From contig NZ_CP089293.1 in NCBI RefSeq assembly GCF_021919345.1, positions 4,154,001 through 4,218,000 on the forward strand: 64,000 bases of DNA, read 5' to 3'. The translations under genes were made by a program, and so were the position numbers. Under the pieces are notes generated by a model. The model was not told the DNA's origin and searched no databases. It saw nothing but the letters and a program-made list of their open reading frames with translations. Each line of letters starts with the position of its first letter. Position 1 is the first letter of the stretch. This DNA is from Paenarthrobacter nicotinovorans (lineage in GTDB: Bacteria > Actinomycetota > Actinomycetes > Actinomycetales > Micrococcaceae). Below, one piece after another: positions 1 to 7,266 of this stretch.

Positions 1-1292
1 CCGTCGGCATCCATGGCAAAGGTATCCCCGGTGACGTTCCAGCCTCGCACCACGTAGTTCGCCTGCCGGGGATCATCCAGGTAGCGGCACCCGGTGGGCC
101 CGATGACTGCCAGGCGGCCGATGTTGCCCGCGCCGAGTTCGTTGCCGTCGTCGTCCAGGATGGTGGCCCTGAACCCCGGCACAGCACGCCCCGTGGTTCC
201 AGGACGGATATCGTCCCCGGCAGCGGAGATGAAGACGTGCAGCATCTCCGTGGCCCCGATTCCATTGACCAGGCGCAGGCCTGTGGCTTCACGGACGGCT
301 TCCCAGGTCTCCTTGGAAAGGTGCTCTCCGGCAGAGACGGCAATCCGCAGGCTGCGCAGGAGATCTCCGCGCTTCTCCTTCAGGATGGCCCGGTACGCCG
401 TGGGGGCGGTGAACAGGATGGTGGCACCGGCTGCGGCTGCGTGCTCTGCCAGTTCCACGGGTCCGGCTTTCTCGGTGAGGAGGGATGACGCGCCGAAGCG
501 GAGCGGGAAGACCACCAGGCCCCCGAGTCCGAACGTGAACGCAAGCGGAGGTGAGCCCGCAAAGACATCGTCAGCCGTGGGTTGCAGGATGTACCGGGCA
601 AACGTGTCGGCGTTGGCCAGGATGTCGCGGTGGAAATGCATGGTCACCTTGGGCACACCGGTTGTACCCGAGGTCGGTCCCAGCAGGGCAACGTCGTCCG
701 CGGCCGTGTCCACAGCGGTGAACTCCCCGCTCTTGCGCCCGCAACGGGAGGTGAGGTCGCCGTCGTCGTCCGCGTTACCGGTGGTCGATCCGTACGCCAG
801 GACAGTGACATCGTCCCCTGCCGCGATCGCGAGCTCGTCCACGAAGCGGTGGTCGGAAATCGCAACCGCCGGCTTGGTAAGTCCGATCAGGGTGGCGACC
901 TCGGTGGAGCGCAGCATGGGCATGGTGGTGACCACCACGGCTCCGGCCTTCAGGACGCCGAGCCAGGCCGCGACGATCCACGGGTTGTTGGGACCGCGCA
1001 GCAGCACGCGGTTGCCGGGAACCACGCCGAGGTCTTCGGTGAGGACCTGGGCCACCTGGTTGGAACGGGTTTGCAGCTCGCCGTAGCTCCAGACAACGCC
1101 GTCTGGAGTACGGAGGGCGGGACGGTCGGCACCGTACTGCTCGACAGCGTCGTCGATCAGCACGGCGGCAGCGTTGAGCCGGTCCGGGTATTGGAGTTCG
1201 GGGAGGGTGAATTCGAGCGCCGGCCAGGTATCGGCGGGCGGCAGGTGGTCGCGGGTGAACGTGTCCACGTGGGCCGATGGCAACATGCTCAT
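1..1292 (-). CDS. AMP-dependent CoA ligase, benzoate/2-aminobenzoate type (3' end cut off)
   Basis: Member of the ANL adenylating superfamily; it would activate an aromatic carboxylic acid to its CoA thioester. The frame is open from the ATG at 1292 (a second ATG lies at 1286) to the window edge, giving about 430 codons. The phosphate-binding motif GPTSGTTGVPK is clear near residue 190, followed by the core GIGATEM, and the ATP-binding region GWNVTGDTF sits close to the cut end. The C-terminal lysine domain lies outside the window. The sequence style resembles benzoate-CoA and 2-aminobenzoate-CoA ligases rather than fatty acyl ligases. It is last in a four-gene minus-strand series with a thioesterase, a cupin and a ring-fission-type hydrolase. 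The substrate is inferred from that context and is not proven. Confidence 0.85.
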   Translation of the reverse strand, partial: MSMLPSAHVDTFTRDHLPPADTWPALEFTLPELQYPDRLNAAAVLIDDAVEQYGADRPALRTPDGVVWSYGELQTRSNQVAQVLTEDLGVVPGNRVLLRGPNNPWIVAAWLGVLKAGAVVVTTMPMLRSTEVATLIGLTKPAVAISDHRFVDELAIAAGDDVTVLAYGSTTGNADDDGDLTSRCGRKSGEFTAVDTAADDVALLGPTSGTTGVPKVTMHFHRDILANADTFARYILQPTADDVFAGSPPLAFTFGLGGLVVFPLRFGASSLLTEKAGPVELAEHAAAAGATILFTAPTAYRAILKEKRGDLLRSLRIAVSAGEHLSKETWEAVREATGLRLVNGIGATEMLHVFISAAGDDIRPGTTGRAVPGFRATILDDDGNELGAGNIGRLAVIGPTGCRYLDDPRQANYVVRGWNVTGDTFAMDAD

Positions 1293-1363
1293 GGCCGTTC
1301 CTTTCAGTGGTGCGTCGTTGAAGCTGGGGATGGGCGTTTTGGGGCGTGCGGGTTGCGGGCCGG

Positions 1364-2236
1364 TCAGGAGCCCGCGCGGATCATGCCTTCCTGGGCGACT
1401 GTTGCCAGGAGCCTGCCTTGCCGGTCGAAGAACCGGCCCATGGCCAGGCCCCTGTTGCTCTGGCCGGATACGGCTTCCTGGGCATACAGCACCCATTCGT
1501 CGGCGCGGCCGTCGCGGTGGAACCACATGGAGTGGTCCAAGCTCGCCGTTGCGAGGCCGGGGCTGGACCAGTTCAATCCATTGACCCGGAGGAGCGGCTC
1601 CAGGATCGTGTAGTCGCAGACGTAGGCAAGGGCTGTGCGGTGGAGGTCGGCGTCGTCCGGCAAGGCATCGAAGGCTTTGACCCAGATGGCCTGCTGGGGG
1701 ACCATGCCGCCCTCCAATTCGATATATACCGGACCGGGAATATGGCGCATGTCGAAGCTGCGTCCCGTCGACCAGTACTCCGCCGCCGCGCCGTCGGCCG
1801 CTTCAAGCGCTTCCGCCGCTGACCGCAGGGATTCAGGCTCGACGGCGGCAGGCGCCTCAGGCTGGAAGTCCGGCCCGTCCTCGGGAACCTGGAAGGAACC
1901 CATCGCGGCGTACACCGGCTTGCCGTTCTGGAAGCCACGGACTGTCCGCGTTGAGTATCCGCGGCCGTCCCGAAGGCGCTCGACTTCGTAGCGGACACTG
2001 GAACCTATATCCACCGGACGCATGAAGTAGCTGTGCATCGAGTGCAATGTCCTGTCAGCGTCCACCGAGCGCATCATGGCTGCTGCGGCTTGGGCCACCA
2101 TGTCTCCACCATAGGCTTTTGGCCACGGTACGTACTGCGTGGTTGCTTCGTACGCTTCGTCGAAAACCTCCGGCGTTGCCGGGGTCAGCTGGACGGCGCG
2201 GAGGAAGGTCTCCGAGGTCAGGGTTCCAGCGATCAT
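1364..2236 (-). CDS. Acyl-CoA thioesterase II (TesB family)
   Basis: A 290-residue double hot-dog thioesterase that hydrolyses acyl- or aroyl-CoA to free acid and CoA. Both halves are recognisable: the N-terminal one carries YGGDMVAQAAAAM and SMHSYFMRPVD, and the C-terminal one carries LDHSMWFHRD followed by LYAQEAVSGQSNRGLAMG, the TesB-type catalytic region with Asp, Gln and Ser/Thr positions. The length matches the family (about 285-290). The gene starts 3 bases after the cupin stop and precedes the CoA ligase by about 70 bases, so it is probably in the same transcript. In this setting it could release a hydroxylated aromatic acid from its CoA ester before ring cleavage. A general fatty acyl role cannot be excluded. 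Confidence 0.85.
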   Translation of the reverse strand: MIAGTLTSETFLRAVQLTPATPEVFDEAYEATTQYVPWPKAYGGDMVAQAAAAMMRSVDADRTLHSMHSYFMRPVDIGSSVRYEVERLRDGRGYSTRTVRGFQNGKPVYAAMGSFQVPEDGPDFQPEAPAAVEPESLRSAAEALEAADGAAAEYWSTGRSFDMRHIPGPVYIELEGGMVPQQAIWVKAFDALPDDADLHRTALAYVCDYTILEPLLRVNGLNWSSPGLATASLDHSMWFHRDGRADEWVLYAQEAVSGQSNRGLAMGRFFDRQGRLLATVAQEGMIRAGS

Positions 2237-2239
2237 GGC

Positions 2240-2722
2240 CTACGCCCTGCGGTAGTCGGCGAGGGTCTCGTCCGGAACGTCCTCAAGGTTGACCACGAGG
2301 TTTTCCGGGGTGCGGGCGGTCAGCCACACGAGATCTTCCGTGACGGACATGTTGGCCTCGACGTGGGGCATGAACGGGGGCACGAAGACCCAGTCGCCGG
2401 CCTTCATGTCCAGGAACTCCGAGTAGTTCTCGCCAAAGTAGATCCGGCCGTGGCCCCGGAGCACATAGCCGCCGGTTTCGGCTTCACCGTGGTGGTGCGG
2501 CAGTGAACGGTACCCGGGGGTGTTGGATACCTGGCCGAACCAGATCTTGGTCGCCGGGGTGTGCTGGATGCTGACGCCGGAGACGCGGATGCAATCGCCG
2601 GACTGTGCGGTGTTGGTGTCTTCCGCACCGGCGCGGGTAACAACCGGGACAACCTTGCCGTCAGGCTGGGCGTAGATGGAGTTGTCGCCGTCGAGGACGT
2701 ATTCAGTGGTTGTCTGACTCAT
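2240..2722 (-). CDS. Single-domain cupin protein, possible metal enzyme
   Basis: A 160-residue protein with one cupin barrel. Motif 1 is visible as PHHHGEAETGGYVLRG (two or three His and a Glu) and motif 2 as PPFMPHVEAN (the final metal-binding His), so a metal site is likely. It is much shorter than gentisate 1,2-dioxygenase (about 350 residues with two cupin folds), so that name is not applied. It lies between the FAH-family hydrolase and the thioesterase in a tight operon, so a role as a ring-cleavage dioxygenase, isomerase or accessory protein of the aromatic pathway is plausible. It cannot be assigned from sequence alone. Confidence 0.75.
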   Translation of the reverse strand: MSQTTTEYVLDGDNSIYAQPDGKVVPVVTRAGAEDTNTAQSGDCIRVSGVSIQHTPATKIWFGQVSNTPGYRSLPHHHGEAETGGYVLRGHGRIYFGENYSEFLDMKAGDWVFVPPFMPHVEANMSVTEDLVWLTARTPENLVVNLEDVPDETLADYRRA

Positions 2723-2757
2723 GGGGTTTCTCCTTTGTGTGGGTTTCGGGAAGTTTG

Positions 2758-3606
2758 TTATGACGCGGGGACTGCGACGTCGGCATGGATCCGGAACAGG
2801 TTTTCCAGCCGGCCGATCCCGTCGATTTCGGTGGTGAGGACATCCCCGTCCTTCAGGAAGCGGGGCGGAGTCATGCCCATGCCCACTCCCCCGGGCGTTC
2901 CGGTGAGTACGAGGTCGCCGGGGCGCAGGACAGTGAACCGGGAGATGTAGGACAGCAGTTGCGCCGGTCCGAATACCAGGGTGCTGGTGTTTCCCTGCTG
3001 CACGAGCTCGCCGTTGACGTAGCCGCGGACGTCAAAACTCTCCCCGGCCTCGTCCGCGGTCAGCATGACCGGCCCCACCGGGGTAGTGCGGTCCCAGGCC
3101 TTGCCTTGGAACCACTGCAGGGTCCGGTTCTGCCAGTCGCGCATGGAGACGTCGTTGGCAACGGTGTACCCGGCGATGGCTTCGCGGGCCTGGTCCTCGT
3201 CCGCCCGGTACAGCTCGGAACCCACGACGACGGCGAGCTCGGCTTCCCAGTCGACGCGGTCACTGCCGTGGACTTCCACGGCGTCGTTGGCGCCGACCAG
3301 GGTGTCCGCGTACTTGGCGAACAAGGTGGGGTATTCGGGAAGCTCCCTGCCCATTTCCTGGATGTGGTCGCCGTAGTTCAGGCCGCAGCAGATGACTTTG
3401 CCGGCGCGGGGAAGCAACGGGGCAGGGTCTGCGCCGGTGATGACCGGAGCTCCGGATGCCTGCGTTTCCTCCACGAGAGCCCGCCAGCCCGACCGGCCCA
3501 GGAGTGCGCCGACGTCGCTGGCCGGAAGCGCGAGCCAGGCGTCGTCGCCGGTGGCGATGGCCGCCGTCGTTCCTCCGTTGGCCGTGCGCAAAGTGGCGAG
3601 TTTCAT
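2758..3606 (-). CDS. Fumarylacetoacetate hydrolase family protein
   Basis: A 282-residue FAH-fold enzyme that would cleave a C-C bond in an acylpyruvate or a related ring-fission product. The family signature is visible: GLNYGDHIQEMG, then PTLFAKYADTLVG, a DWEAELAVVVG segment with acidic metal ligands, and LTGTPGGVGMGM near the C-terminus. The open frame continues upstream to 3750, but the ATG at 3606 follows a good AGGGA ribosome-binding site and begins the usual MKLATLR. It is first in the operon with the cupin, thioesterase and CoA ligase, and is divergent from ridA. Acylpyruvate hydrolase (fumarylpyruvate-type) is the closest role; the exact substrate is unknown. Confidence 0.88.
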   Translation of the reverse strand: MKLATLRTANGGTTAAIATGDDAWLALPASDVGALLGRSGWRALVEETQASGAPVITGADPAPLLPRAGKVICCGLNYGDHIQEMGRELPEYPTLFAKYADTLVGANDAVEVHGSDRVDWEAELAVVVGSELYRADEDQAREAIAGYTVANDVSMRDWQNRTLQWFQGKAWDRTTPVGPVMLTADEAGESFDVRGYVNGELVQQGNTSTLVFGPAQLLSYISRFTVLRPGDLVLTGTPGGVGMGMTPPRFLKDGDVLTTEIDGIGRLENLFRIHADVAVPAS

Positions 3607-3629
3607 TGCTTGTCCCTTCGAGATTCTGG

Positions 3630-3658
3630 ATGTGTCGACTTTTTTACGATCGTCACAT
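3630..3658. promoter_or_regulatory. Candidate operator in the FAH/RidA divergent region
   Basis: An inverted repeat, ATGTGTCGA and TCGTCACAT (8 of 9 positions match), with a 12-base spacer that includes a T-run. It sits 24 bases upstream of the FAH-family start, inside the 135-base region shared with the divergent ridA. Its position fits control of the aromatic-acid operon by a regulator outside or next to this block. The binding protein is not identified. Confidence 0.4.
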
Positions 3659-3741
3659 ATGCTCAACGTAGCACGGCGGAAATGATCTGCACAGGGGCTT
3701 TTCAAAAGTTTTTGCAGTTGCCACAACCGAGGAGGAACAGC

Positions 3742-4140
3742 ATGAGTCACACAACAATCAACCCGGAGTCACTGGCCAAACCATCCGGCTACGCGCACGG
3801 AATCCTGGCCGGCAACACGGTCTTCCTGGGCGGGCAGACAGCATTGGACAAGAACATGAACATCGTTCCCGGCGGGATTGTGGAGCAGTTCAAACAGGCG
3901 TTCACCAACGTGCTCACCACCCTGCGCGAGGCCGGCGGTGAACCTGAGGACCTGGTCAACGTGACCATCTACCTCACCGACGTTGACGACTACATGGCCA
4001 ACGGCCGGGAAATCGGACGGCTGTGGCGTGAAATGGCGGGCTCGCAGTACCCGGCCATGGCCGGCATCGGCGTCACGCGCCTGTGGCAGAAGGAAGCGTT
4101 GATCGAGATCCAGGGCATCGCGGTCATCCCGGAGCGCTAA
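3742..4140 (+). CDS. RidA/YjgF family enamine/imine deaminase
   Basis: A 132-residue protein of the Rid family, the usual length. Family features include GNTVFLGGQTALD, the DLVNVTIYLTDVDDY stretch and the C-terminal MAGIGVTRLW and IEIQGIAVIPE. The open frame extends upstream, but the ATG at 3742 has a strong GAGGAGGAAC ribosome-binding site. RidA proteins hydrolyse reactive enamines/imines such as 2-aminoacrylate, and some relatives deaminate 2-aminomuconate in aminoaromatic pathways. Standing divergent from a CoA-ligase/FAH operon, a role in breaking down an amino-substituted aromatic is an attractive inference. The general housekeeping role is the alternative. Confidence 0.88.
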   Translation: MSHTTINPESLAKPSGYAHGILAGNTVFLGGQTALDKNMNIVPGGIVEQFKQAFTNVLTTLREAGGEPEDLVNVTIYLTDVDDYMANGREIGRLWREMAGSQYPAMAGIGVTRLWQKEALIEIQGIAVIPER

Positions 4141-4180
4141 GCCTCTGGCCTGGCGGGTTCCCGTGGTGAAGCATGTCCCT

Positions 4181-4525
4181 ATGGGAACTGTCACCGAATA
4201 CCTGGACACTGTCAGCGCGGGCAACCGGGGTCCGTTGGAACGGATCGTCGGGATCGCGCGGGAGCTTGCCCCTGACGCCGAGGAAGGCACCAGTTATGGG
4301 ATGCCCGCGTTGCTGGTGGATGGCAAGGGCCTCGTGAGCGTGCTCGAAACGAAGAAGCACTTGGCGCTGTACCCGTTCAGCGGCCAGATCCTCCCCGAAA
4401 TGTCGGAGGAGCTTGGCGGGTACTCGTGGTCGCCGGGAACATTGAGGTTCTCCGCGGACAACCCCGTGCCCGACTCCATGGTGCGGCGGATTCTGGAAAC
4501 GCGGCTCGCGGCGATCCGGAAGTAG
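4181..4525 (+). CDS. DUF1801/YdhG-like protein
   Basis: A protein of about 114 residues (120 if the ATG at 4163 is used) resembling the DUF1801/YdhG-like fold. It has GTSYGMPALLVDGKGLV, then LALYPFSGQILPE, and SPGTLRFSADNPVPDSMV, the phosphate-rim motif of the family. Members include proteins described as iron-chaperone-like (frataxin-fold), but no enzymatic role is established. Its stop codon is the first element of the large inverted repeat that separates it from the convergent IclR gene. The start is uncertain because no strong ribosome-binding site is visible; the internal ATG (MGTVTEYL) aligns with the usual family start. Confidence 0.7.
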   Translation: MGTVTEYLDTVSAGNRGPLERIVGIARELAPDAEEGTSYGMPALLVDGKGLVSVLETKKHLALYPFSGQILPEMSEELGGYSWSPGTLRFSADNPVPDSMVRRILETRLAAIRK

Positions 4526-4584
4526 TTTTTGTACAGCTGATGCCCTTCTGAGGCCAGCTTGCGGGCATTAGCTGTACAAAAACT
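4524..4584. terminator. Long inverted repeat between convergent genes, likely bidirectional terminator
   Basis: Two 22-base arms, AGTTTTTGTACAGCTGATG(CCC) and its complement, with a single mismatch and a 17-base loop. T-runs flank the stem in both directions. The left arm begins inside the TAG of the DUF1801 gene, and the right arm ends in the stop codon of the IclR gene. It would terminate both convergent transcripts; it may also belong to a dispersed intergenic palindrome family (compare 51323-51382). Confidence 0.75.
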
Positions 4585-5387
4585 CAGTGCTTGGCCGAGA
4601 CGTCCTGGGAAATGGCGTCGGCGGTCGCCACCACCTGCTGCCGCACTTCCTCCAGGTACTGGTCCGGATCCGGCTGCGCCGCAACGGCCTGGGCCTGCAG
4701 GGACACGTTGATCGCGGCCACGTTGTCCCCGTTGTTGTGGTTCCAGACCGGGGCGGCGATGGACATCAGCCCGAGTTCCAGCTCCTGGTCAAGCAGGCAC
4801 CAGCCCTGCTGACGGACACGCTCGACGGCGGCCCTCAAGTCGGGCACGCTGGCGACGGTTCGCGGCGTGAGCGGGGTGAGTTCCGCCGTCGTCAGGTATG
4901 CCTCGAGCTTGGCCTGCGGAAGTCCGGCAAGCAGCACCCGGCCCATGGATGTCGCGTAGGCGGGGAACCGCGTGCCGACCGTGATTCCGACGTTCATGAT
5001 GCGTTTGGTGGCGACCCGCGCCACGTAGAAAATGTCCTGCCCGTCGAGGACTGCGGCCGACGTGGATTCCCCAAGTTTCAGGCTGAGCTGCTCCAAGTGG
5101 GGCTGGGCGAGTTGCGGCAGGGACAGGGCGGAGAGGTACGAGTAGCCGAGCTGCAGCACTTTGGCCGTGAGCGCAAAGGTCTTTCCGTCGGTGCGGACGT
5201 AGCCGAGCTCAACCAGGGTATGCAGGAACCGGCGAGCCGTAGCGCGGGTCAGGTCCGTGCGGGCTGCGACTTCGCTCAACGTCATGACGGGGTTGTTTGC
5301 GTCGAACGCCCGGATCACGGCGAGGCCCCGGGCCAGCGACTGGACGTACTGGTCGCTGGCCTGCGGGGTAACTGCGGAGTCGGTCAT
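4584..5387 (-). CDS. IclR-family regulator, PcaR/PobR-like
   Basis: A 267-residue IclR regulator that probably controls protocatechuate (beta-ketoadipate) genes. The N-terminal winged helix-turn-helix is seen at about residues 25-65 (MTLSEVAARTDL, RATARRFLHTLVELGYV). The effector domain contains the typical PAYATSMGRVLLAGLP and a C-terminal DNVAAINVSLQA. The style matches the PcaR/PcaU/PobR subgroup. The ATG at 5387 is chosen; a TTG at 5396 is in frame. It lies downstream of pcaJ on the same strand but is separated from it by the 73-bp repeat array, so it may be transcribed from its own promoter. The function is inferred from subgroup and location. Confidence 0.82.
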   Translation of the reverse strand: MTDSAVTPQASDQYVQSLARGLAVIRAFDANNPVMTLSEVAARTDLTRATARRFLHTLVELGYVRTDGKTFALTAKVLQLGYSYLSALSLPQLAQPHLEQLSLKLGESTSAAVLDGQDIFYVARVATKRIMNVGITVGTRFPAYATSMGRVLLAGLPQAKLEAYLTTAELTPLTPRTVASVPDLRAAVERVRQQGWCLLDQELELGLMSIAAPVWNHNNGDNVAAINVSLQAQAVAAQPDPDQYLEEVRQQVVATADAISQDVSAKH

Positions 5388-5406
5388 GGTTACCAATCCT
5401 AGGTGG

Positions 5407-5917
5407 CGTTGCGGGGTCCGCTTTGCGCCCTAAGCGGGAAAAATAATATGCAAAGCGGGCCTCACAACGGGGAGCCCAGATTTGCGGGGCCTACTCTGCG
5501 CGCCATGCCAAGGGGATAGCCCGCAAAGCGGGCCCCACAACAGGGAGCCCAAACTTGCGGGGCCTACCCTGCGCGCCATGCCGAAACAGGGCCCACGCCG
5601 CCCGGGTTCCCTGACCAAGCTTGCGAGGTTAGGGAGGCGGTGGGGATGTAGAGCGGGCCTCACAACGGGGAGCCCAGATTTGCGGGGCCTACTCTGCGCG
5701 CCATGCCAAGGGGATAGCACGCAAAGCGGGCCTCACAACGGGGAGCCCAAACTTGCGGGGCCTACTCTGCGGGCCATGCCAAGGGGATAGCACGCAAAGC
5801 GGGCCTCACAACGGGGAGCCCAGATTTGCGGGGCCTACTCTGCGGGCTATGCCGAGGGGATAGCACGTAGAGCGGGCCTCACAACGGAGAGCCCAAACTT
5901 GCGGGGCCTACTCTGCC
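5407..5917. repeat. Tandem array of palindromic repeats with 73-bp period
   Basis: Six right arms of the type GCAAAGCGGGCCTCACAACG (starts near 5450, 5523, 5648, 5721, 5794 and 5867) alternate with left arms of the type TTGCGGGGCCTACTCTGCGC. A seventh left arm starts near 5407. The spacing is exactly 73 bases, except between copies two and three, where 52 extra bases carry their own small inverted repeat (CCCTGACC/GGTTAGGG). Left and right arms are reverse complements with only transitions, so strong alternative hairpins can form. The last left arm contains the TAG stop of pcaJ. The array fills the whole 520-base gap between pcaJ and the PcaR-like gene; no gene is seen in it. Confidence 0.92.
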
Positions 5918-6576
5918 TTTTTCAGCGGAAGGGGCACGAGTTCCTGGATCTCGTCGAAGGTGCAGCCGAAGGTCTCGCGGACGGTGACGCCGTCGGGTCC
6001 TGTGAGGAACACTGCCTTGTCCGTGTAGACGCGGGTAACGCAGCCGACGCCGGTCAGCGGGTACGTGCACTTCTCCACGAGCTTGGACACGCCCTCGCGG
6101 GTCAGCAGGGTCATCATCACGAAGACATCCTTGGCGCCGGTGGCGAGGTCCATCGCGCCACCCACGGCGGGAATAGCGTCCGGAGCCCCGGTGTGCCAGT
6201 TGGCGAGGTCGCCGGTGGCGGAGACTTGGAAGGCCCCGAGGACGCAGATGTCCAGGTGCCCGCCGCGCATGATCGCGAACGAGTCGGCGTGGTGGAAGTA
6301 CGAAGCTCCGGGAAGTTCGGTGACGGGGATTTTGCCGGCGTTGATCAAATCACCGTCAATCTCCTCGCCAACAGCTGCCGGGCCCATGCCGAGCATCCCG
6401 TTCTCCGTGTGGAGCGTGATGTTCTGTTCCTCGGTGAGGTAGTTGGACACGAGCGTCGGCTGGCCAATGCCCAGGTTCACGAACGAACCGGGAGCGATAT
6501 CGCGGGCCACCAGCTGGGCGAGTTCGTCGCGGCCCAGCGGCTTTTCGGAGGTTTGGATGCTTGTCTGGGTGCTCAT
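5908..6576 (-). CDS. pcaJ: 3-oxoadipate CoA-transferase subunit B
   Basis: A 222-residue beta subunit of the succinyl-CoA:3-oxoadipate CoA-transferase, which makes 3-oxoadipyl-CoA in the beta-ketoadipate pathway. The catalytic glutamate motif is seen in LHTENGMLGMGP (about residue 55), followed by GGHLDICVLGAFQV and GGAMDLATGAKDVFVMM, all typical of family I CoA-transferase B subunits. It starts 2 bases after the pcaI stop. The last codons and the stop (AAG GCA GAG TAG) coincide with the first arm of the downstream repeat array, so the C-terminus may have been reshaped by the repeat. Confidence 0.95.
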   Translation of the reverse strand: MSTQTSIQTSEKPLGRDELAQLVARDIAPGSFVNLGIGQPTLVSNYLTEEQNITLHTENGMLGMGPAAVGEEIDGDLINAGKIPVTELPGASYFHHADSFAIMRGGHLDICVLGAFQVSATGDLANWHTGAPDAIPAVGGAMDLATGAKDVFVMMTLLTREGVSKLVEKCTYPLTGVGCVTRVYTDKAVFLTGPDGVTVRETFGCTFDEIQELVPLPLKKAE

Positions 6577-6578
6577 GA

Positions 6579-7262
6579 TCAGGCCACCTGCTCTGCTCGG
6601 GAACCGCCGACGCGGACCACGCTGTTGACGTAAATACCGGGTGTCACCACGTTCTCCGGATCCAGCGAACCGGTGGGGACGATCTCCGAGACCTGCACAA
6701 TGGTGTGCTTGGCTGCGGCGGCCATGATCGGGCCGAAATTACGGGCGGTCTTGCGGTAGACGAGGTTGCCCTTGCCGTCGGCCTTGAGTGCCTTGATCAG
6801 CGCGACGTCGGCGTGGATCGGGGTCTCAAACACCTGCCACTTCCCATCCAGCAACCGGGTTTCCTTGCCTTCAGCCAAGGTGGTGCCGTAGCCGGTGGGG
6901 GTGAAGAACCCGCCAATCCCGGCGCCGGCGGCTCGGATACGCTCAGCCAGGTTGCCCTGCGGCACGAGCTCCAGCTCGATCTCACCGGCATGGAACTTGG
7001 CGTCGAAGTGCCAGGAATCGGACTGCCGCGGGAAGGAACAGATCATTTTGCGGACCCGGCCTTCCTTGATCAGCAACGCCAGGCCCTGATCGCCCTGGCC
7101 GGCGTTGTTGTTCACCACGGTCAGGTCCTTCGCGCCACAATCCATCAGGGCATCAATGAGTTCGAACGGCTGCCCGGCATTGCCGAACCCGCCGATCATC
7201 ACCGTGGACCCGTCCTTGATGCCGGCGACAGCCTCGCCAACAGTGTCAATGAAATTCAACAT
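6579..7262 (-). CDS. pcaI: 3-oxoadipate CoA-transferase subunit A
   Basis: A 227-residue alpha subunit partner of PcaJ. The glycine-rich CoA-binding loop GGFGNAGQPFELI lies near residue 25, and GGFFTPTGYGTTLAEGKE and KTARNFGPIMAAAAKHTIV are typical of the A subunit. The two subunits form the enzyme that activates 3-oxoadipate using succinyl-CoA. The gene sits 4 bases downstream of the pcaF stop and 2 bases upstream of the pcaJ start, so translation is probably coupled. Confidence 0.95.
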   Translation of the reverse strand: MLNFIDTVGEAVAGIKDGSTVMIGGFGNAGQPFELIDALMDCGAKDLTVVNNNAGQGDQGLALLIKEGRVRKMICSFPRQSDSWHFDAKFHAGEIELELVPQGNLAERIRAAGAGIGGFFTPTGYGTTLAEGKETRLLDGKWQVFETPIHADVALIKALKADGKGNLVYRKTARNFGPIMAAAAKHTIVQVSEIVPTGSLDPENVVTPGIYVNSVVRVGGSRAEQVA

Positions 7263-7266
7263 CGCC

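Noticed and set aside
582..1613. 343-codon plus-strand frame opposite the CoA ligase and thioesterase
   Set aside because: No motif, overlaps two real genes in antisense, and has Gly/His/Val-rich shadow composition.
2240..2722. Gentisate 1,2-dioxygenase
   Set aside because: Only one cupin domain and 160 residues, against about 350 with two domains in that enzyme; metal motifs alone are not specific.
4524..4584. LexA/SOS box or phage attachment site
   Set aside because: The arms do not match a LexA consensus, there is no integrase or tRNA nearby, and the position between convergent stops is better explained by a terminator.
5407..5917. CRISPR array
   Set aside because: The 73-base units are contiguous and near-identical throughout, with no variable spacers and no cas genes; the units are internally palindromic.
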